DNA from: a virus
Length of the DNA stretch: 25,782 nt
Strand: one strand, 5' to 3'
IMG/VR virus record: IMGVR_UViG_3300045453_000012
Coordinates: 1 to 25,782 of that record
Shown here piece by piece: positions 1-7,264 of this stretch. The position numbers were made by a program, and so were the translations under genes. The notes under the pieces are model-generated. The model was not told the origin of the DNA and did no database searches. It saw nothing but the letters and a program-made list of their open reading frames with translations. The stretch's first letter is position 1. Each line of letters opens with the position of its first letter.

Positions 1-797
1 CGCAGCGTCGCCCGCAGCCGCGCCCCGTCGGGCCGCTCGTCGCGCCAGAAGCGCAGCGCCAGCAGCAGCGCGGTCGCGGCGGCCCCCGCGATCTCGACGT
101 CGCTCACGAGGTTGAGCAGCCAGATCAGGCCGAGCAGCGCCGCCGTCCACGCCGCGTCGTCGACCTTCTGCGCCGTCGACACCGGCACGCCCGCCTGGCG
201 CGCCAGCCGCCAGTAGATCGCGAGGTAGAGGACGTGGATCGGCATCTGCAGCACGGCCGAGCCCAGCCCGAGCTGGTTGGGCGGCAGCCCGGCCAGGGTG
301 GCGCCGACGGTGGTGCCGATGGCGAGCGCGCCCCACGGCACCAGCGACTGGCTGTAGAGGCCGAGCAGCAGGGCATCGAGCCCGCCGATGCCGATGCGGC
401 GCAGCGCGGTGAGGGCGATGATGTAGCCGATGCCGAATCCGGTCACCGATTCGCCGAACGGCGCCAGCAGGAAGCAGACCGCCCACAGGCGGCGTGGATT
501 GGCCTCGAGCGCGCCGCTCGCGCCGGCGGCACCATCGCGGGCCTGCAGGCAGCGATGGAAGAACATGCCGGCGGCGATGATGGCGACGACGTGCCAGGAC
601 AGCCACGCGCCGGCCGCCGTCTCGCGCAGGAAGAGCGCGCCGAGGTCCGCCGGCCCGCGCGCCTCGACCAGGATGACGAAGGAGGCGAGCAGCGTCGCCG
701 CCAGGCCGGCCAGCCCCGCCACCAGGGCGCTGGCGCGGCCGGAAGCGAGCAGGCCGAGCACCAGCAGCAGCGGCAGAAGGGCAAGAAAAGTCGTCAC
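1..797 (-). CDS. L-lactate permease family transporter, 5' part, cut by window edge
   Basis: A minus-strand frame starts at a GTG (795-797) and stays open to base 1, giving about 265 residues. An in-frame TAG lies a few codons upstream, which fixes the start region. The translation is very hydrophobic, with several predicted membrane helices, beginning MTTFLALLPLLLVLGLLASG. Residues near 115 read APFGESVTGFGIGY, which matches the conserved ESVTGFG-type signature of the LctP/LldP L-lactate permease family, a set of proton-coupled inner-membrane carriers. The following LGLYSQSLVPWGALAIGTT stretch also fits. No clear Shine-Dalgarno site is visible. This is host DNA outside the element, and Arg-rich overlapping frames in the same stretch are shadows. 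Family assignment is fairly secure; the actual substrate is not. Confidence 0.72.
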   Translation of the reverse strand, partial: MTTFLALLPLLLVLGLLASGRASALVAGLAGLAATLLASFVILVEARGPADLGALFLRETAAGAWLSWHVVAIIAAGMFFHRCLQARDGAAGASGALEANPRRLWAVCFLLAPFGESVTGFGIGYIIALTALRRIGIGGLDALLLGLYSQSLVPWGALAIGTTVGATLAGLPPNQLGLGSAVLQMPIHVLYLAIYWRLARQAGVPVSTAQKVDDAAWTAALLGLIWLLNLVSDVEIAGAAATALLLALRFWRDERPDGARLRATL

Positions 798-882
798 GGG
801 CCGCGCACTCTATCGCGCGATTTCCGCGGATGGCCGCATGTTTTCTCGGGGCAGCCCCAGGCGGGCGGCGGGGACGCGGCGC

Positions 883-911
883 TTGCGCCCCCGGGGCCTT
901 TCGCCTAGAAC
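883..911 (+). promoter_or_regulatory. Promoter of the tRNA-Thr gene
   Basis: A TTGCGC box (883-888) and a TAGAAC box (906-911) are separated by exactly 17 bases and end 9 bases before the tRNA. This is a normal housekeeping sigma-factor layout. It contrasts with the element's own promoters, which lack a recognisable -35 box. Confidence 0.55.
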
Positions 912-920
912 CCGCGCCGT

Positions 921-996
921 GCCCCGATAGCTCAGCTGGTAGAGCACGTCATTCGTAATGATGGGGTCGGCGGTTCGATTCCGTCTCGGGGCACCA
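921..996 (+). tRNA. tRNA-Thr, anticodon CGT
   Basis: A full cloverleaf can be drawn. The 7-bp acceptor stem GCCCCGA (921-927) pairs with TCGGGGC (986-992). The anticodon stem CGTCA/TGATG encloses the loop TTCGTAA with anticodon CGT, which reads the ACG threonine codon. The T arm has the normal TTCGATT loop, the discriminator is A, and CCA is encoded (994-996). It is the host gene flanking the element and the probable integration target, because the integrase follows directly and tRNA 3' ends are the usual targets of P4-type integrases. Confidence 0.96.
961..996 (+). other. Putative attL core in the tRNA-Thr 3' half
   Basis: P4-type integrases usually recombine within the T-arm/3' end of a tRNA gene, leaving a duplicated 3' end at the far border. 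Here the integrase reads away from the tRNA, as expected for the left junction. I see no second copy of the tRNA 3' end in the window, so the right attachment site must lie beyond base 25782. Exact core limits cannot be set without it. Confidence 0.55.
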
Positions 997-1025
997 TTAG
1001 CTTCCTCAGCGCTGCTCGCGGCTAC

Positions 1026-1062
1026 TCAAAATCTCAAGTGCGCCAAGCACTTACGATTTTGA
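1026..1062. repeat. Nested palindrome between the tRNA and the integrase gene
   Basis: The outer arms TCAAAATC (1026-1033) and GATTTTGA (1055-1062) are exact inverted repeats. Inside them AAGTGC (1036-1041) and GCACTT (1047-1052) form a second exact pair around the spacer GCCAA. There is no T-run after it, so a simple intrinsic terminator is unlikely. It may be an operator, an integrase or excisionase arm site, or an RNA hairpin protecting the integrase from tRNA read-through. Confidence 0.6.
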
Positions 1063-1156
1063 CGTGCTCAGCGTGAGGAGGTTCAGCTCACCGCTTCTTA
1101 GAACAAACAGGGTAGAATACTGGGTAGGCACATTCACACCCAGGAGGCAGTTACCC

Positions 1157-2356
1157 ATGCCCCTTACGCAGTACCAGATCACCAACGCGAAGCCGCGCGA
1201 CAAACAGTACAAACTGTCGGACGGCGAGGGGCTGTATCTCTTCGTCCAGCCGAATGGCTCGAAGTGGTGGCGCTTCCGCTACTTCTTCGACAAGAAGGAA
1301 AAGATGCTCAGCGTAGGCACCTTCCCGGAGGTGACGCTGGCCGAAGCCCGCACGAAACGTGAGGACGCTCGCAAGCTCGTCTCGAAGGGCATTGATCCGT
1401 CAGCGCAGCGCAAGACCGACAAGATTGCCGCGTCAGTCGCGGCATCAAACACCTTCGGCGCGATCGCCAAGGAGCGGCTGAGGAAGTCCGAAGACGAGGG
1501 GGCGTCAGTAGCCACACTGAAGAAAAACAGGTGGCTCCTCGAAGACCTCGCTTCCCCGCTCGCCGGCCGCCCAATTACGGAGATCAAGCCCGCCGAAATC
1601 CTGCAGCTCTTGCAGTGCATCGAGCGCACGGGGCGACGCGAGACAGCGCATCGTTTGCGCGAGGTGATCGGGAGCGTCTTCCGCCTGGCTATCGTGACCA
1701 TGCGAGCAGAGACCGACCCAACGGCTCCGCTGAAGGGTGCTCTGCTGAAGCCGCAGGTCGCTCACCGCCCCGCGATCACGGACGAAGAGCAGTTGGGCGC
1801 CCTGTGGGCGAACCTCGCTCAGTACGACGGCTGGCCAACGCTAAAGTCGGCCATCCAGTTTCTCGCGTTGACCATGACACGGCCGATTGAGACCCGCCTC
1901 ATGCGCAAGCCCGAGGTGGACTTCAAAAAGGCAGTGTGGAGCATTCCAGCGGAGCGCATGAAGATGCGCCTGCCGCACGAAGTGCCGCTCTCCCGGCAGG
2001 CTGTGGCTGTCCTAGAGGGTGTTTGGGATCTGACGAGGGGCGAGCTGGTCTTCCCCTCGATCCGCTCTGTCCTGCGCCCTCTATCGGAGAACGCCATGAA
2101 CAGCGCACTTCGGCGAATGGGCTACACCACCGACGAGATGACGGCGCACGGCTTCCGAGCGTCTGCCAGCACCATCCTCAATGACCGAGGCTTCGACCGG
2201 GATGTGATCGAGGCGGCATTGGCTCACCAAGATCAAGATGAGGTTCGGCGCTCATACAATAGGGCTCGCTATTGGACCCAGCGCGTCGCTCTTATGCAAT
2301 CTTGGGCTGACTTACTTGATGGATTTCAAGGGGTTACAGCCCTCGAGGCCGCCTAG
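1157..2356 (+). CDS. int: P4-type tyrosine integrase (399 aa)
   Basis: This site-specific recombinase should insert and excise the element at tRNA-Thr. The ATG at 1157 is chosen because AGGAGG lies at 1142-1147 at ideal spacing; the longer frame from 1064 lacks a ribosome site. The N-terminal part (LTQYQITNAKPRDKQYKLSD, then GLYLFVQPNGSKWWRFRY) is the DUF4102 arm-binding domain typical of P4 integrases. The C-terminal catalytic domain has R242 (TMTRPIET), H331 and R334 (AHGFRASA), H357 (LAHQ) and nucleophile Y367 (SYNRARYW). About 400 residues is normal for the family. A weak TAGAAT at 1113-1118 could be its -10 box. It has its own terminator overlapping the stop codon, so it is expressed separately from downstream genes. 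Confidence 0.96.
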   Translation: MPLTQYQITNAKPRDKQYKLSDGEGLYLFVQPNGSKWWRFRYFFDKKEKMLSVGTFPEVTLAEARTKREDARKLVSKGIDPSAQRKTDKIAASVAASNTFGAIAKERLRKSEDEGASVATLKKNRWLLEDLASPLAGRPITEIKPAEILQLLQCIERTGRRETAHRLREVIGSVFRLAIVTMRAETDPTAPLKGALLKPQVAHRPAITDEEQLGALWANLAQYDGWPTLKSAIQFLALTMTRPIETRLMRKPEVDFKKAVWSIPAERMKMRLPHEVPLSRQAVAVLEGVWDLTRGELVFPSIRSVLRPLSENAMNSALRRMGYTTDEMTAHGFRASASTILNDRGFDRDVIEAALAHQDQDEVRRSYNRARYWTQRVALMQSWADLLDGFQGVTALEAA

Positions 2357-2373
2357 CGCGGCCTCTTCCTTTT
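2345..2373 (+). terminator. Intrinsic terminator of the integrase gene
   Basis: GAGGCCGC (2345-2352) and GCGGCCTC (2358-2365) form an 8-bp perfect stem with loop CTAGC, followed by the T-rich tail TTCCTTTT (2366-2373). The integrase stop codon TAG sits in the loop. The loop and stem core closely resemble the terminator at 9672-9698. Confidence 0.8.
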
Positions 2374-2446
2374 GAGCAGCTCTGAGTACATCCGGTAGTT
2401 GCAGCCCGACGCGGACGTGCTCTACGCTGCCTGTGCTCAATGGGCT

Positions 2447-2470
2447 AGTCACTCACTGGGTCACGTGACT
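2447..2470. promoter_or_regulatory. Palindromic operator candidate upstream of the HTH gene
   Basis: GTCACGTGAC (2460-2469) is a perfect 10-bp palindrome. AGTCAC (2447-2452) upstream pairs with GTGACT (2465-2470), giving overlapping inverted repeats. The site is 22 bases before the AlpA-like start, a suitable place for an autoregulatory or repressor site. The factor is unknown. Confidence 0.4.
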
Positions 2471-2491
2471 CTCAATCCGGGAGTTCACGCG

Positions 2492-2692
2492 ATGGATGAG
2501 GAATTGGTGCCGAAGAAGCAGGCTTGTCACAAGGTGGGGGTGAGCAGAGCGACTATCGACAGATGGCGGGGTCTACCTGATAAGCCCCCAGCGGTGAAGC
2601 AGGGAAATCGCGTCTACTATCGCAAGTCCGATCTGAACAACTACATCTCGGGACTACCTCCGACTCCGGGTCCGAGGCCACGCCACAAATGA
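2492..2692 (+). CDS. AlpA/excisionase-like helix-turn-helix protein (66 aa)
   Basis: This small DNA-binding protein fits the MerR/AlpA excisionase class. The chosen ATG is at 2492, with a GGGAG-type site about ten bases upstream; the longer frame from 2399 has no good start. Residues 8-24 (KKQACHKVGVSRATIDRW) form the helix-turn-helix, followed by a wing-like segment ending VYYRKSDLNNYI, the usual layout of this family. A C-terminal tail rich in Pro and Arg follows. Its position just after the integrase fits a recombination directionality factor or a regulator of the integrase. It is also the only HTH regulator I could recognise in the element so far. Confidence 0.8.
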   Translation: MDEELVPKKQACHKVGVSRATIDRWRGLPDKPPAVKQGNRVYYRKSDLNNYISGLPPTPGPRPRHK

Positions 2693-2753
2693 CTTCCCAG
2701 AGATGGGCTGGAAGGGCCGGGTAACTCCGGCTCTTCTTGCGGGGGGCGCAGAG

Positions 2754-3533
2754 ATGAACGCAGTCCAATATTTGCGCGTCGCGTACAAGGAGGTCGGGCA
2801 GGCTCGCGAATTTCTAAGGGACCTCCCGATCTCTATGAACTTGCTGCTGGAGGATCTCGAAGCGGCTGCCAAGAATGTCTCTATCGCTCGCGAGATGGAC
2901 GCATCCGCTAGTTTTACCGATGAGAGCGGCCTACTCCAGACGTGCGATACCCTAGCCGCGCGCATCATCGACTATGAGGCTCGCGCGTGGGAAATAAGCA
3001 TCATTAGCGACGAGCAGGCCAACTTCCGATCCAACATGGAATCCGGGGTTGCTGCCCCTTTGCAAATCAACAACGTGGTAAGACCTAGCACCATCCGCGA
3101 GAAATTGGAGCGGGTGAGCGTGCTCGCGGAGAAACTGTGCGAATATGAACCGTACAACTACCAACACTATTTCCAACTTGCTCACGCTCACAAACGGCTT
3201 CAACACACAAAAGAGGCGCTGCAAGCCGTCGAGCGTGGCTTGGCTGTCTTCCCCGACGAGGTGGAGCTGCTGAAATTCAAACGCGATCTTGAAGCCGCTC
3301 CGCCGCAGTCTCCGCCGACTGCTTTCCAGATGTGGCTCAAAGACAATCCGGACGCGCTGTTTAACATACTCGCCTTTGCCGCTCCCATTCTAATCTTCGG
3401 CGGCGCTATATGCTGGCTGATTCTCTGGGCGGCAACGTCCGAGTTTATCAATCTCGGGACGCTCGCCACCGCGCTCGGTGGAGGCGCATACTTCAAGTTC
3501 AGGCGTATGTGCAAGGATAGAGGTCTGCCGTGA
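2754..3533 (+). CDS. Membrane-anchored TPR-like protein, partner of the coupling ATPase (259 aa)
   Basis: I do not recognise a named family. The N-terminal half is helical. Around residues 135-180 the pattern YNYQHYFQLAHAHKRLQ and EALQAVERGLAVFPDEVELL looks like one to two TPR units. After a Pro-rich linker, one strong membrane helix lies at about residues 200-228 (ILAFAAPILIFGGAICWLIL), with a second weaker hydrophobic stretch and a basic tail. A single anchor with a large cytosolic domain is inferred. The start could also be ATG 2703; both have weak ribosome sites. The stop codon overlaps the GTG of the next gene (GTGA), so the two are translationally coupled and the products probably interact at the inner membrane. 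Confidence 0.65.
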   Translation: MNAVQYLRVAYKEVGQAREFLRDLPISMNLLLEDLEAAAKNVSIAREMDASASFTDESGLLQTCDTLAARIIDYEARAWEISIISDEQANFRSNMESGVAAPLQINNVVRPSTIREKLERVSVLAEKLCEYEPYNYQHYFQLAHAHKRLQHTKEALQAVERGLAVFPDEVELLKFKRDLEAAPPQSPPTAFQMWLKDNPDALFNILAFAAPILIFGGAICWLILWAATSEFINLGTLATALGGGAYFKFRRMCKDRGLP

Positions 3534-5614
3534 AGCCGAGCGACTTTCTCCCGCCTCGGCCCGCCTTCGATGTTCGCGGACGCTCCAACCGTATACACGA
3601 GCTATGGGAGCGCTATCCGCTTCGCGACGAGGCAGCCTGCCGCGCTTGGCATGAAGACATCTTCAAACAGCTCATACGCAGTCTGAGCAGACGACCGCAT
3701 GAGTCGGTGCTGGTGGGTTCTCTTACGCTCATGGAAGACCTCGCAGCCGACAACGGTGTGTTTCTCACGTCCTACCCGCATCACATCTCGCTCGATTTTA
3801 CGCGTGATCCACAACTAGAATTCTCGACCATCCGCGCCGATGGTTTCAAGGAGTTCGAGCTTGGAAGCTTCAAGCAGATGCTCGCGGAAATCGCCATGCT
3901 GCCCATACCGCCGACCTCGATTGGCACCGTCCCTCTCATAGACGTTCTCCCGGCGCCCAAGCAGCTGATCCAAAAGATAGTATCCGCAATGGTGAACACC
4001 GAGGTTGCCACGCGGCCGGGCTTCCATATCTTCAGGGCTACCCGAGAGAAGATCGTCACGAATTTCAAGACCGCCTCGGGACATCGTGCGGATGCCAACG
4101 TGACTATCGAGAAGATCGTCATGGTGCATGAGTCGCGCCTGTCCGGAACAGCACTGGTCGATGCCTACCTTGGGGGTACGCCGTGGGCTGACTTCCTAAA
4201 GTGTCCTATCCCCTTCGAGATACCGATGGCCCGACGCCTGGAACACACGGTCATCGTCGCTGGTGCGGGATGGGGCAAGACCGAACTCTTAAAGTCGATC
4301 ATTCTCACGGACCTCAAAAAGCCCAATCCTCCCGCCCTGATCGTGCTCGATTCCACGGGCGCAATGATCCGCGACATTCAACAGCTCGCCCTATTCAACG
4401 GGCCACTGAGGGATCGCCTTGTCATCATTGATCCTCAGCACTCGCCTGCGCTCAACATGTTTGACGTGGCGACGCCCCGTTTCCAGACGTACAGCGAAGA
4501 GCAACGCGAAGATGTACAGTCCGAAATCATCTCGCTGTTCAACTACATCTTTGCCACCGAAAGCTACGGGCTGACGGCGCGTATGGACACGGCGTTTTCC
4601 TACGCAGTGAAGCTCATCATGTCGATGCCGAGCGCCACCATTACTGACTTGCGGCAATTGCTCGAAGAACCTGCCGCAAAGGTTGGCGGCTACCAACACA
4701 GCGCTTTCAAGCACTACATCGACCAGCTCGACCAGGACGCTAGGGATTTCTTTGCAACACACTTTTATTCGCAGAGCCTTACCGGCACACGCCTTAATGT
4801 CGCACAGCGTCTTCACAAGGTTGTCGGCGTCCCGGCTTTCCGCCGCATGTTCACGGCAAGTACTAACGTCCTCGACCTCTACGCCGACATGCAGGCGGGC
4901 AAGATCATCCTCGTAAACACCAATCAGCAGCTTCTCAAAGAGGATTCGCACATCCTTTTCGGGCGCTACATCATCGCCCGAGCGCTCGCTGCCGCCTTTG
5001 AGCGTGCGACGCTATTGCCCGAGCAGCGCAATCCCGCCTTCCTCATAGTTGACGAGGCCGCGCCCTACTTCGATCAAACCTTCGAGTCTCTCTTGACGCG
5101 CGTCCGACAGTTTAAGCTCGGGGTCGTCATCGCGTTCCAGCATCTAGAGCAGGCAAACGAAAAGCTCAGATCGGCTATTGCTTCGAGCACCGCCGTGAAG
5201 TTCGGCGCGAATGTCGGCTTTCAAGATCGTCGCTGGCTTGCGCGTGAGATGGAGACAACGCCGGAATTCATCCAAGGACAGCGGCAACGGATCAATGACG
5301 ACGAAAAGTGGACGCAGTTTGCCGCCCATGTTCGTAACGTAACCCCACACGCCCATAGCGTCACCGTCGAGATCGGCTTATTTGACAAAGAGCCGAAGAT
5401 GACCGAGTTAGAGCACCTAGACCTCATCCGGCGGTGCATGGAGCGCGTTGCCTTCGCCCCGTCGCCTAGCCAGCAGGAGGATCACGCTGCCGACGTTATC
5501 CAACCTTCGCCACAGCCCAACTCGCAGTCGTCTCAACCCAAACGGCAACAGCCCCCCGCCGTCATTCAGCTTCCTCACCATAAGCAAGACGACGGCGAAG
5601 GCGGTTGGACATAG
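3530..5614 (+). CDS. VirD4/TraG-type coupling ATPase (694 aa)
   Basis: This large P-loop ATPase resembles the type IV coupling protein/HerA superfamily, whose members push DNA or nucleoprotein across membranes in conjugation. The Walker A motif is GAGWGKTE (residues 245-252), followed by a strand LIVLDSTG. The Walker B motif is FLIVDEAAPYF with D508-E509. A motif typical of coupling proteins follows (RQFKLGVVIAFQHLEQANEK). A C-terminal Pro/Gln-rich tail begins near residue 645. The GTG start at 3530 overlaps the preceding stop and has AGAGGT upstream. No membrane helix is visible in this protein itself; the upstream gene may supply the anchor. A chromosome- or plasmid-translocating HerA/FtsK role is the alternative. 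It is not a phage terminase, because a bona fide terminase lies at 12324. Confidence 0.8.
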   Translation: MKPSDFLPPRPAFDVRGRSNRIHELWERYPLRDEAACRAWHEDIFKQLIRSLSRRPHESVLVGSLTLMEDLAADNGVFLTSYPHHISLDFTRDPQLEFSTIRADGFKEFELGSFKQMLAEIAMLPIPPTSIGTVPLIDVLPAPKQLIQKIVSAMVNTEVATRPGFHIFRATREKIVTNFKTASGHRADANVTIEKIVMVHESRLSGTALVDAYLGGTPWADFLKCPIPFEIPMARRLEHTVIVAGAGWGKTELLKSIILTDLKKPNPPALIVLDSTGAMIRDIQQLALFNGPLRDRLVIIDPQHSPALNMFDVATPRFQTYSEEQREDVQSEIISLFNYIFATESYGLTARMDTAFSYAVKLIMSMPSATITDLRQLLEEPAAKVGGYQHSAFKHYIDQLDQDARDFFATHFYSQSLTGTRLNVAQRLHKVVGVPAFRRMFTASTNVLDLYADMQAGKIILVNTNQQLLKEDSHILFGRYIIARALAAAFERATLLPEQRNPAFLIVDEAAPYFDQTFESLLTRVRQFKLGVVIAFQHLEQANEKLRSAIASSTAVKFGANVGFQDRRWLAREMETTPEFIQGQRQRINDDEKWTQFAAHVRNVTPHAHSVTVEIGLFDKEPKMTELEHLDLIRRCMERVAFAPSPSQQEDHAADVIQPSPQPNSQSSQPKRQQPPAVIQLPHHKQDDGEGGWT

Positions 5615-5616
5615 GA

Positions 5617-5622
5617 TATAAT
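5617..5622 (+). promoter_or_regulatory. Perfect -10 box TATAAT, six bases before an ATG
   Basis: TATAAT at 5617-5622 is followed by exactly six bases and an ATG (5629), so transcription would be expected to begin at or near that ATG. No -35 box is visible at 16-18 bases. It lies just after the coupling-ATPase stop codon and could drive the downstream genes independently. Confidence 0.45.
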
Positions 5623-5628
5623 TGCCTC

Positions 5629-5715
5629 ATGGCTCCTCGTGAGCATATGGCGGTATTGATGCCGCTCGTTATTCCCTCAACCTCTTTGAATGGACGACAG
5701 GCTACGGCTCAATAG
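5629..5715 (+). CDS. Possible 28-aa leader peptide ahead of the replication-relaxation gene
   Basis: An ATG six bases after the TATAAT box opens a 28-codon frame (MAPREHMAVLMPLVIPSTSL, then eight more residues), ending at TAG 5715. It overlaps the start of the next gene in a different frame. There is no Shine-Dalgarno site, so it could be read only as a leaderless message. It may be a leader peptide, or chance. Evidence is limited to position and the promoter. Confidence 0.25.
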   Translation: MAPREHMAVLMPLVIPSTSLNGRQATAQ

Positions 5716-6787
5716 GTTCAGCTACGACCCCATCATCGACAAAGATGGCAAGGCGCTGGTAGCTCGCATCACGCCGCACGACGAGAAGCGCTTCATTGCC
5801 ATTTCACCGTACGACTATCTCACGGCTGACTATTGGGCGGGACTGACAGGCGGCAAGGAAGATGCCGTTACAAACCGGCAAAATCTCCTGAAGCGCACTC
5901 CCAATCGCTGGGTCGATATTGCCGCGCCGCAGCTCGAGGATCAGTTCACCTACAAAAGCAGCTTCCTCGCATATACCAATTCAGCGCGCGCTAAAAAGTG
6001 GCTCGAAGACCACTGCCGGGCTCTCCCATCCCACGGCTGCACCGGCCCCTTCATTCACCGGCTCATGGCCGGCTGGATGCGAGCATCGTTCGACATCGCC
6101 GTAGAGCAGGAGCGTGTGAACGCCACCATCATCCCCTTCCATGAAATCATTAAGAGCGACAACACGCCGGAAGCGACTAGAAACGAGCGCACCGACGACC
6201 GCCACGACCACCGACATCAGATCCCTGTCACGTTCGACGGAAAGACGCGCCGCATCACGCCCGACGCCTTCCCCTTCGCAGTACGCGACAGCCAGGGCAA
6301 GCACTCGCTGATCTTTCTCGAAGCCGATTGCGACAGCGAAAGCATCGACACTCCCAACGGCCTCGATTTGAAGTTGAAGCAGTATCTCGAAGCCTTCCGC
6401 CGCCGCGACGGGGAGCACGACACGCGCCCGATATTCCGGCAGCGCTACGGCTTCCGGCAGGCGTATGTCGTCTTTGGCACACCAGGCCGTATCCACCTTG
6501 AAAACGTGATGGCGCACCTGGTCGAACTCACCAAAGACACTCCGAAGCTTCGCGAGCACTTCCTGTTCACCGAGCACCCGTCTCTAAAGTCGAAGAACCG
6601 ACCGTCAGCTACCGGCCACATGCTCACCAACCCGTACAGACGTGCAGGCCTACCCGATTTCAGTCTTCTAACCGGAGAAGAGGTGCCAAATGGACATCGA
6701 GAAATTAAAGGCCCTGATCGCAAGACGAGAGCAAATCGACGCCGAGATACGGGAGGCAGTAGGGGAGAAGAAGGAGCGCGCATCTAA
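5690..6787 (+). CDS. Replication-relaxation family protein (relaxosome-type, 365 aa)
   Basis: This resembles the Replic_Relax family of plasmid and conjugative-element proteins linked to relaxosome formation and replication. The N-terminal part contains a winged-helix-like segment (FIAISPYDYLTADYWAGLTG, residues about 35-55, then RQNLLKR). A HRLMAGWM stretch follows. The C-terminal half has a nuclease-like pattern: PD at residues 191-192 (ITPDAFPFAV), E211-x-D213 (IFLEADCD) and K228/K230-x-Y (LDLKLKQYLEAF). In-frame stops at 5657 and 5687 force the ATG at 5690, which has no Shine-Dalgarno site; CCTCAACCTC precedes it instead. The last 30 residues are basic and overlap the next gene, so the functional protein may end near residue 333. 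Adjacent to the coupling ATPase, it suggests a mobilisation module. Confidence 0.72.
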   Translation: MDDRLRLNRFSYDPIIDKDGKALVARITPHDEKRFIAISPYDYLTADYWAGLTGGKEDAVTNRQNLLKRTPNRWVDIAAPQLEDQFTYKSSFLAYTNSARAKKWLEDHCRALPSHGCTGPFIHRLMAGWMRASFDIAVEQERVNATIIPFHEIIKSDNTPEATRNERTDDRHDHRHQIPVTFDGKTRRITPDAFPFAVRDSQGKHSLIFLEADCDSESIDTPNGLDLKLKQYLEAFRRRDGEHDTRPIFRQRYGFRQAYVVFGTPGRIHLENVMAHLVELTKDTPKLREHFLFTEHPSLKSKNRPSATGHMLTNPYRRAGLPDFSLLTGEEVPNGHREIKGPDRKTRANRRRDTGGSRGEEGARI

Positions 6788-6854
6788 GAAGTGCTCCATC
6801 TGCCAAAGCGAAGAACACACGGCGCGTACATGCCCGCAGCGGCAGCAGCAGTAG
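6690..6854 (+). CDS. 54-aa coiled-coil protein with a CCHC zinc knuckle
   Basis: The ATG at 6690 has a good ribosome site (GAGAAGAGG, about seven bases upstream) and starts inside the 3' end of the preceding gene in another frame, overlapping it by 98 bases. Residues 1-30 are a charged helix (MDIEKLKALIARREQIDAEI). Residues 35-48 are CSICQSEEHTARTC, a perfect C-x2-C-x4-H-x4-C zinc knuckle, the motif of retroviral nucleocapsids and other single-stranded nucleic-acid binders. A short Gln-rich tail ends the protein just before a strong terminator. It was missed by simple frame calling because of its size. I infer a nucleic-acid-binding partner of the coupling/relaxation pair; the exact role is unknown. 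Confidence 0.7.
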   Translation: MDIEKLKALIARREQIDAEIREAVGEKKERASKKCSICQSEEHTARTCPQRQQQ

Positions 6855-6863
6855 ACAAAGGAA

Positions 6864-6899
6864 AAAGGCGACCAGAGGGAGGGGCTGGTCGCCTTTCTT
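6864..6899. terminator. Strong bidirectional intrinsic terminator
   Basis: AAAGGCGACCAG (6864-6875) pairs perfectly over 12 bp with CTGGTCGCCTTT (6885-6896), with loop AGGGAGGGG. The plus strand continues TTTCTT. The minus strand reads into TTTTT from the A-run at 6862-6866. It separates the coupling operon from the convergent minus-strand gene at 6942-7157. Confidence 0.9.
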
Positions 6900-6941
6900 A
6901 CGCTTTACGCTTACGCCACGCTCGGGGGAACTGGTGAACTG

Positions 6942-7157
6942 CTACTTCTGGTCGGCGATCCAGGCTTCCGCCCGCTCGGCCACCTTGGCTACGTTGAGGA
7001 GGTCGCCGTGGGAGAACGAATCGCCGTCCTTCCACTCGTCGCCGTCCTTGTACGCCCGGGTGATCGAGGTGTTGAAGAAGTTGTCGTTCTTCCACACGGT
7101 CGCCGTAACGAAGCCCACGCGAAACTTGGCAGCGGGCTGGTTGCTGGCCTTGGCCAT
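6942..7157 (-). CDS. Conserved small element protein (71 aa)
   Basis: The minus-strand ATG (7155-7157) has GAGG about four bases upstream, and the gene runs into the bidirectional terminator at 6864-6899. The protein begins MAKASNQPAAKFRVGFVTAT and includes the aromatic WKNDNFFNTSITRAYKDGDE and an acidic C-terminal helix (LLNVAKVAERAEAWIADQ). I recall very similar 70-residue proteins of unknown function on plasmids and prophages of Alphaproteobacteria. The N-terminal half looks like a small beta barrel or sheet. A nucleic-acid-related role is possible but unproven. It is transcribed opposite to its neighbours. Confidence 0.75.
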   Translation of the reverse strand: MAKASNQPAAKFRVGFVTATVWKNDNFFNTSITRAYKDGDEWKDGDSFSHGDLLNVAKVAERAEAWIADQK

Positions 7158-7264
7158 GCTTCCTCTTTCTCCCGCCTCTCAGTCGTGGGCGGGATTCGAT
7201 GCTGTCTTAGACCCAGCACCGTGTCCCGCGCGCGACCTACTCATGAGCAGCACTGAGCACATCA

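Noticed and set aside
234-930. Two long plus-strand frames (234-908 and 430-930) and an Arg/Ser-rich minus-strand frame (443-784)
   Set aside because: Their translations are low-complexity Arg/Ala/Gln text typical of out-of-frame GC-rich DNA. The membrane transporter frame on the minus strand explains the stretch.
1056-1118. TTGACG at 1059-1064 considered as the -35 box of the integrase promoter with TAGAAT at 1113
   Set aside because: The distance is far beyond the 16-18 bases needed, so the two boxes cannot form one promoter.
3530-5614. Coupling ATPase considered as a second large terminase
   Set aside because: It has no RNase H-like nuclease acidic motifs after the ATPase domain, and a complete large terminase is present at 12324-13958.
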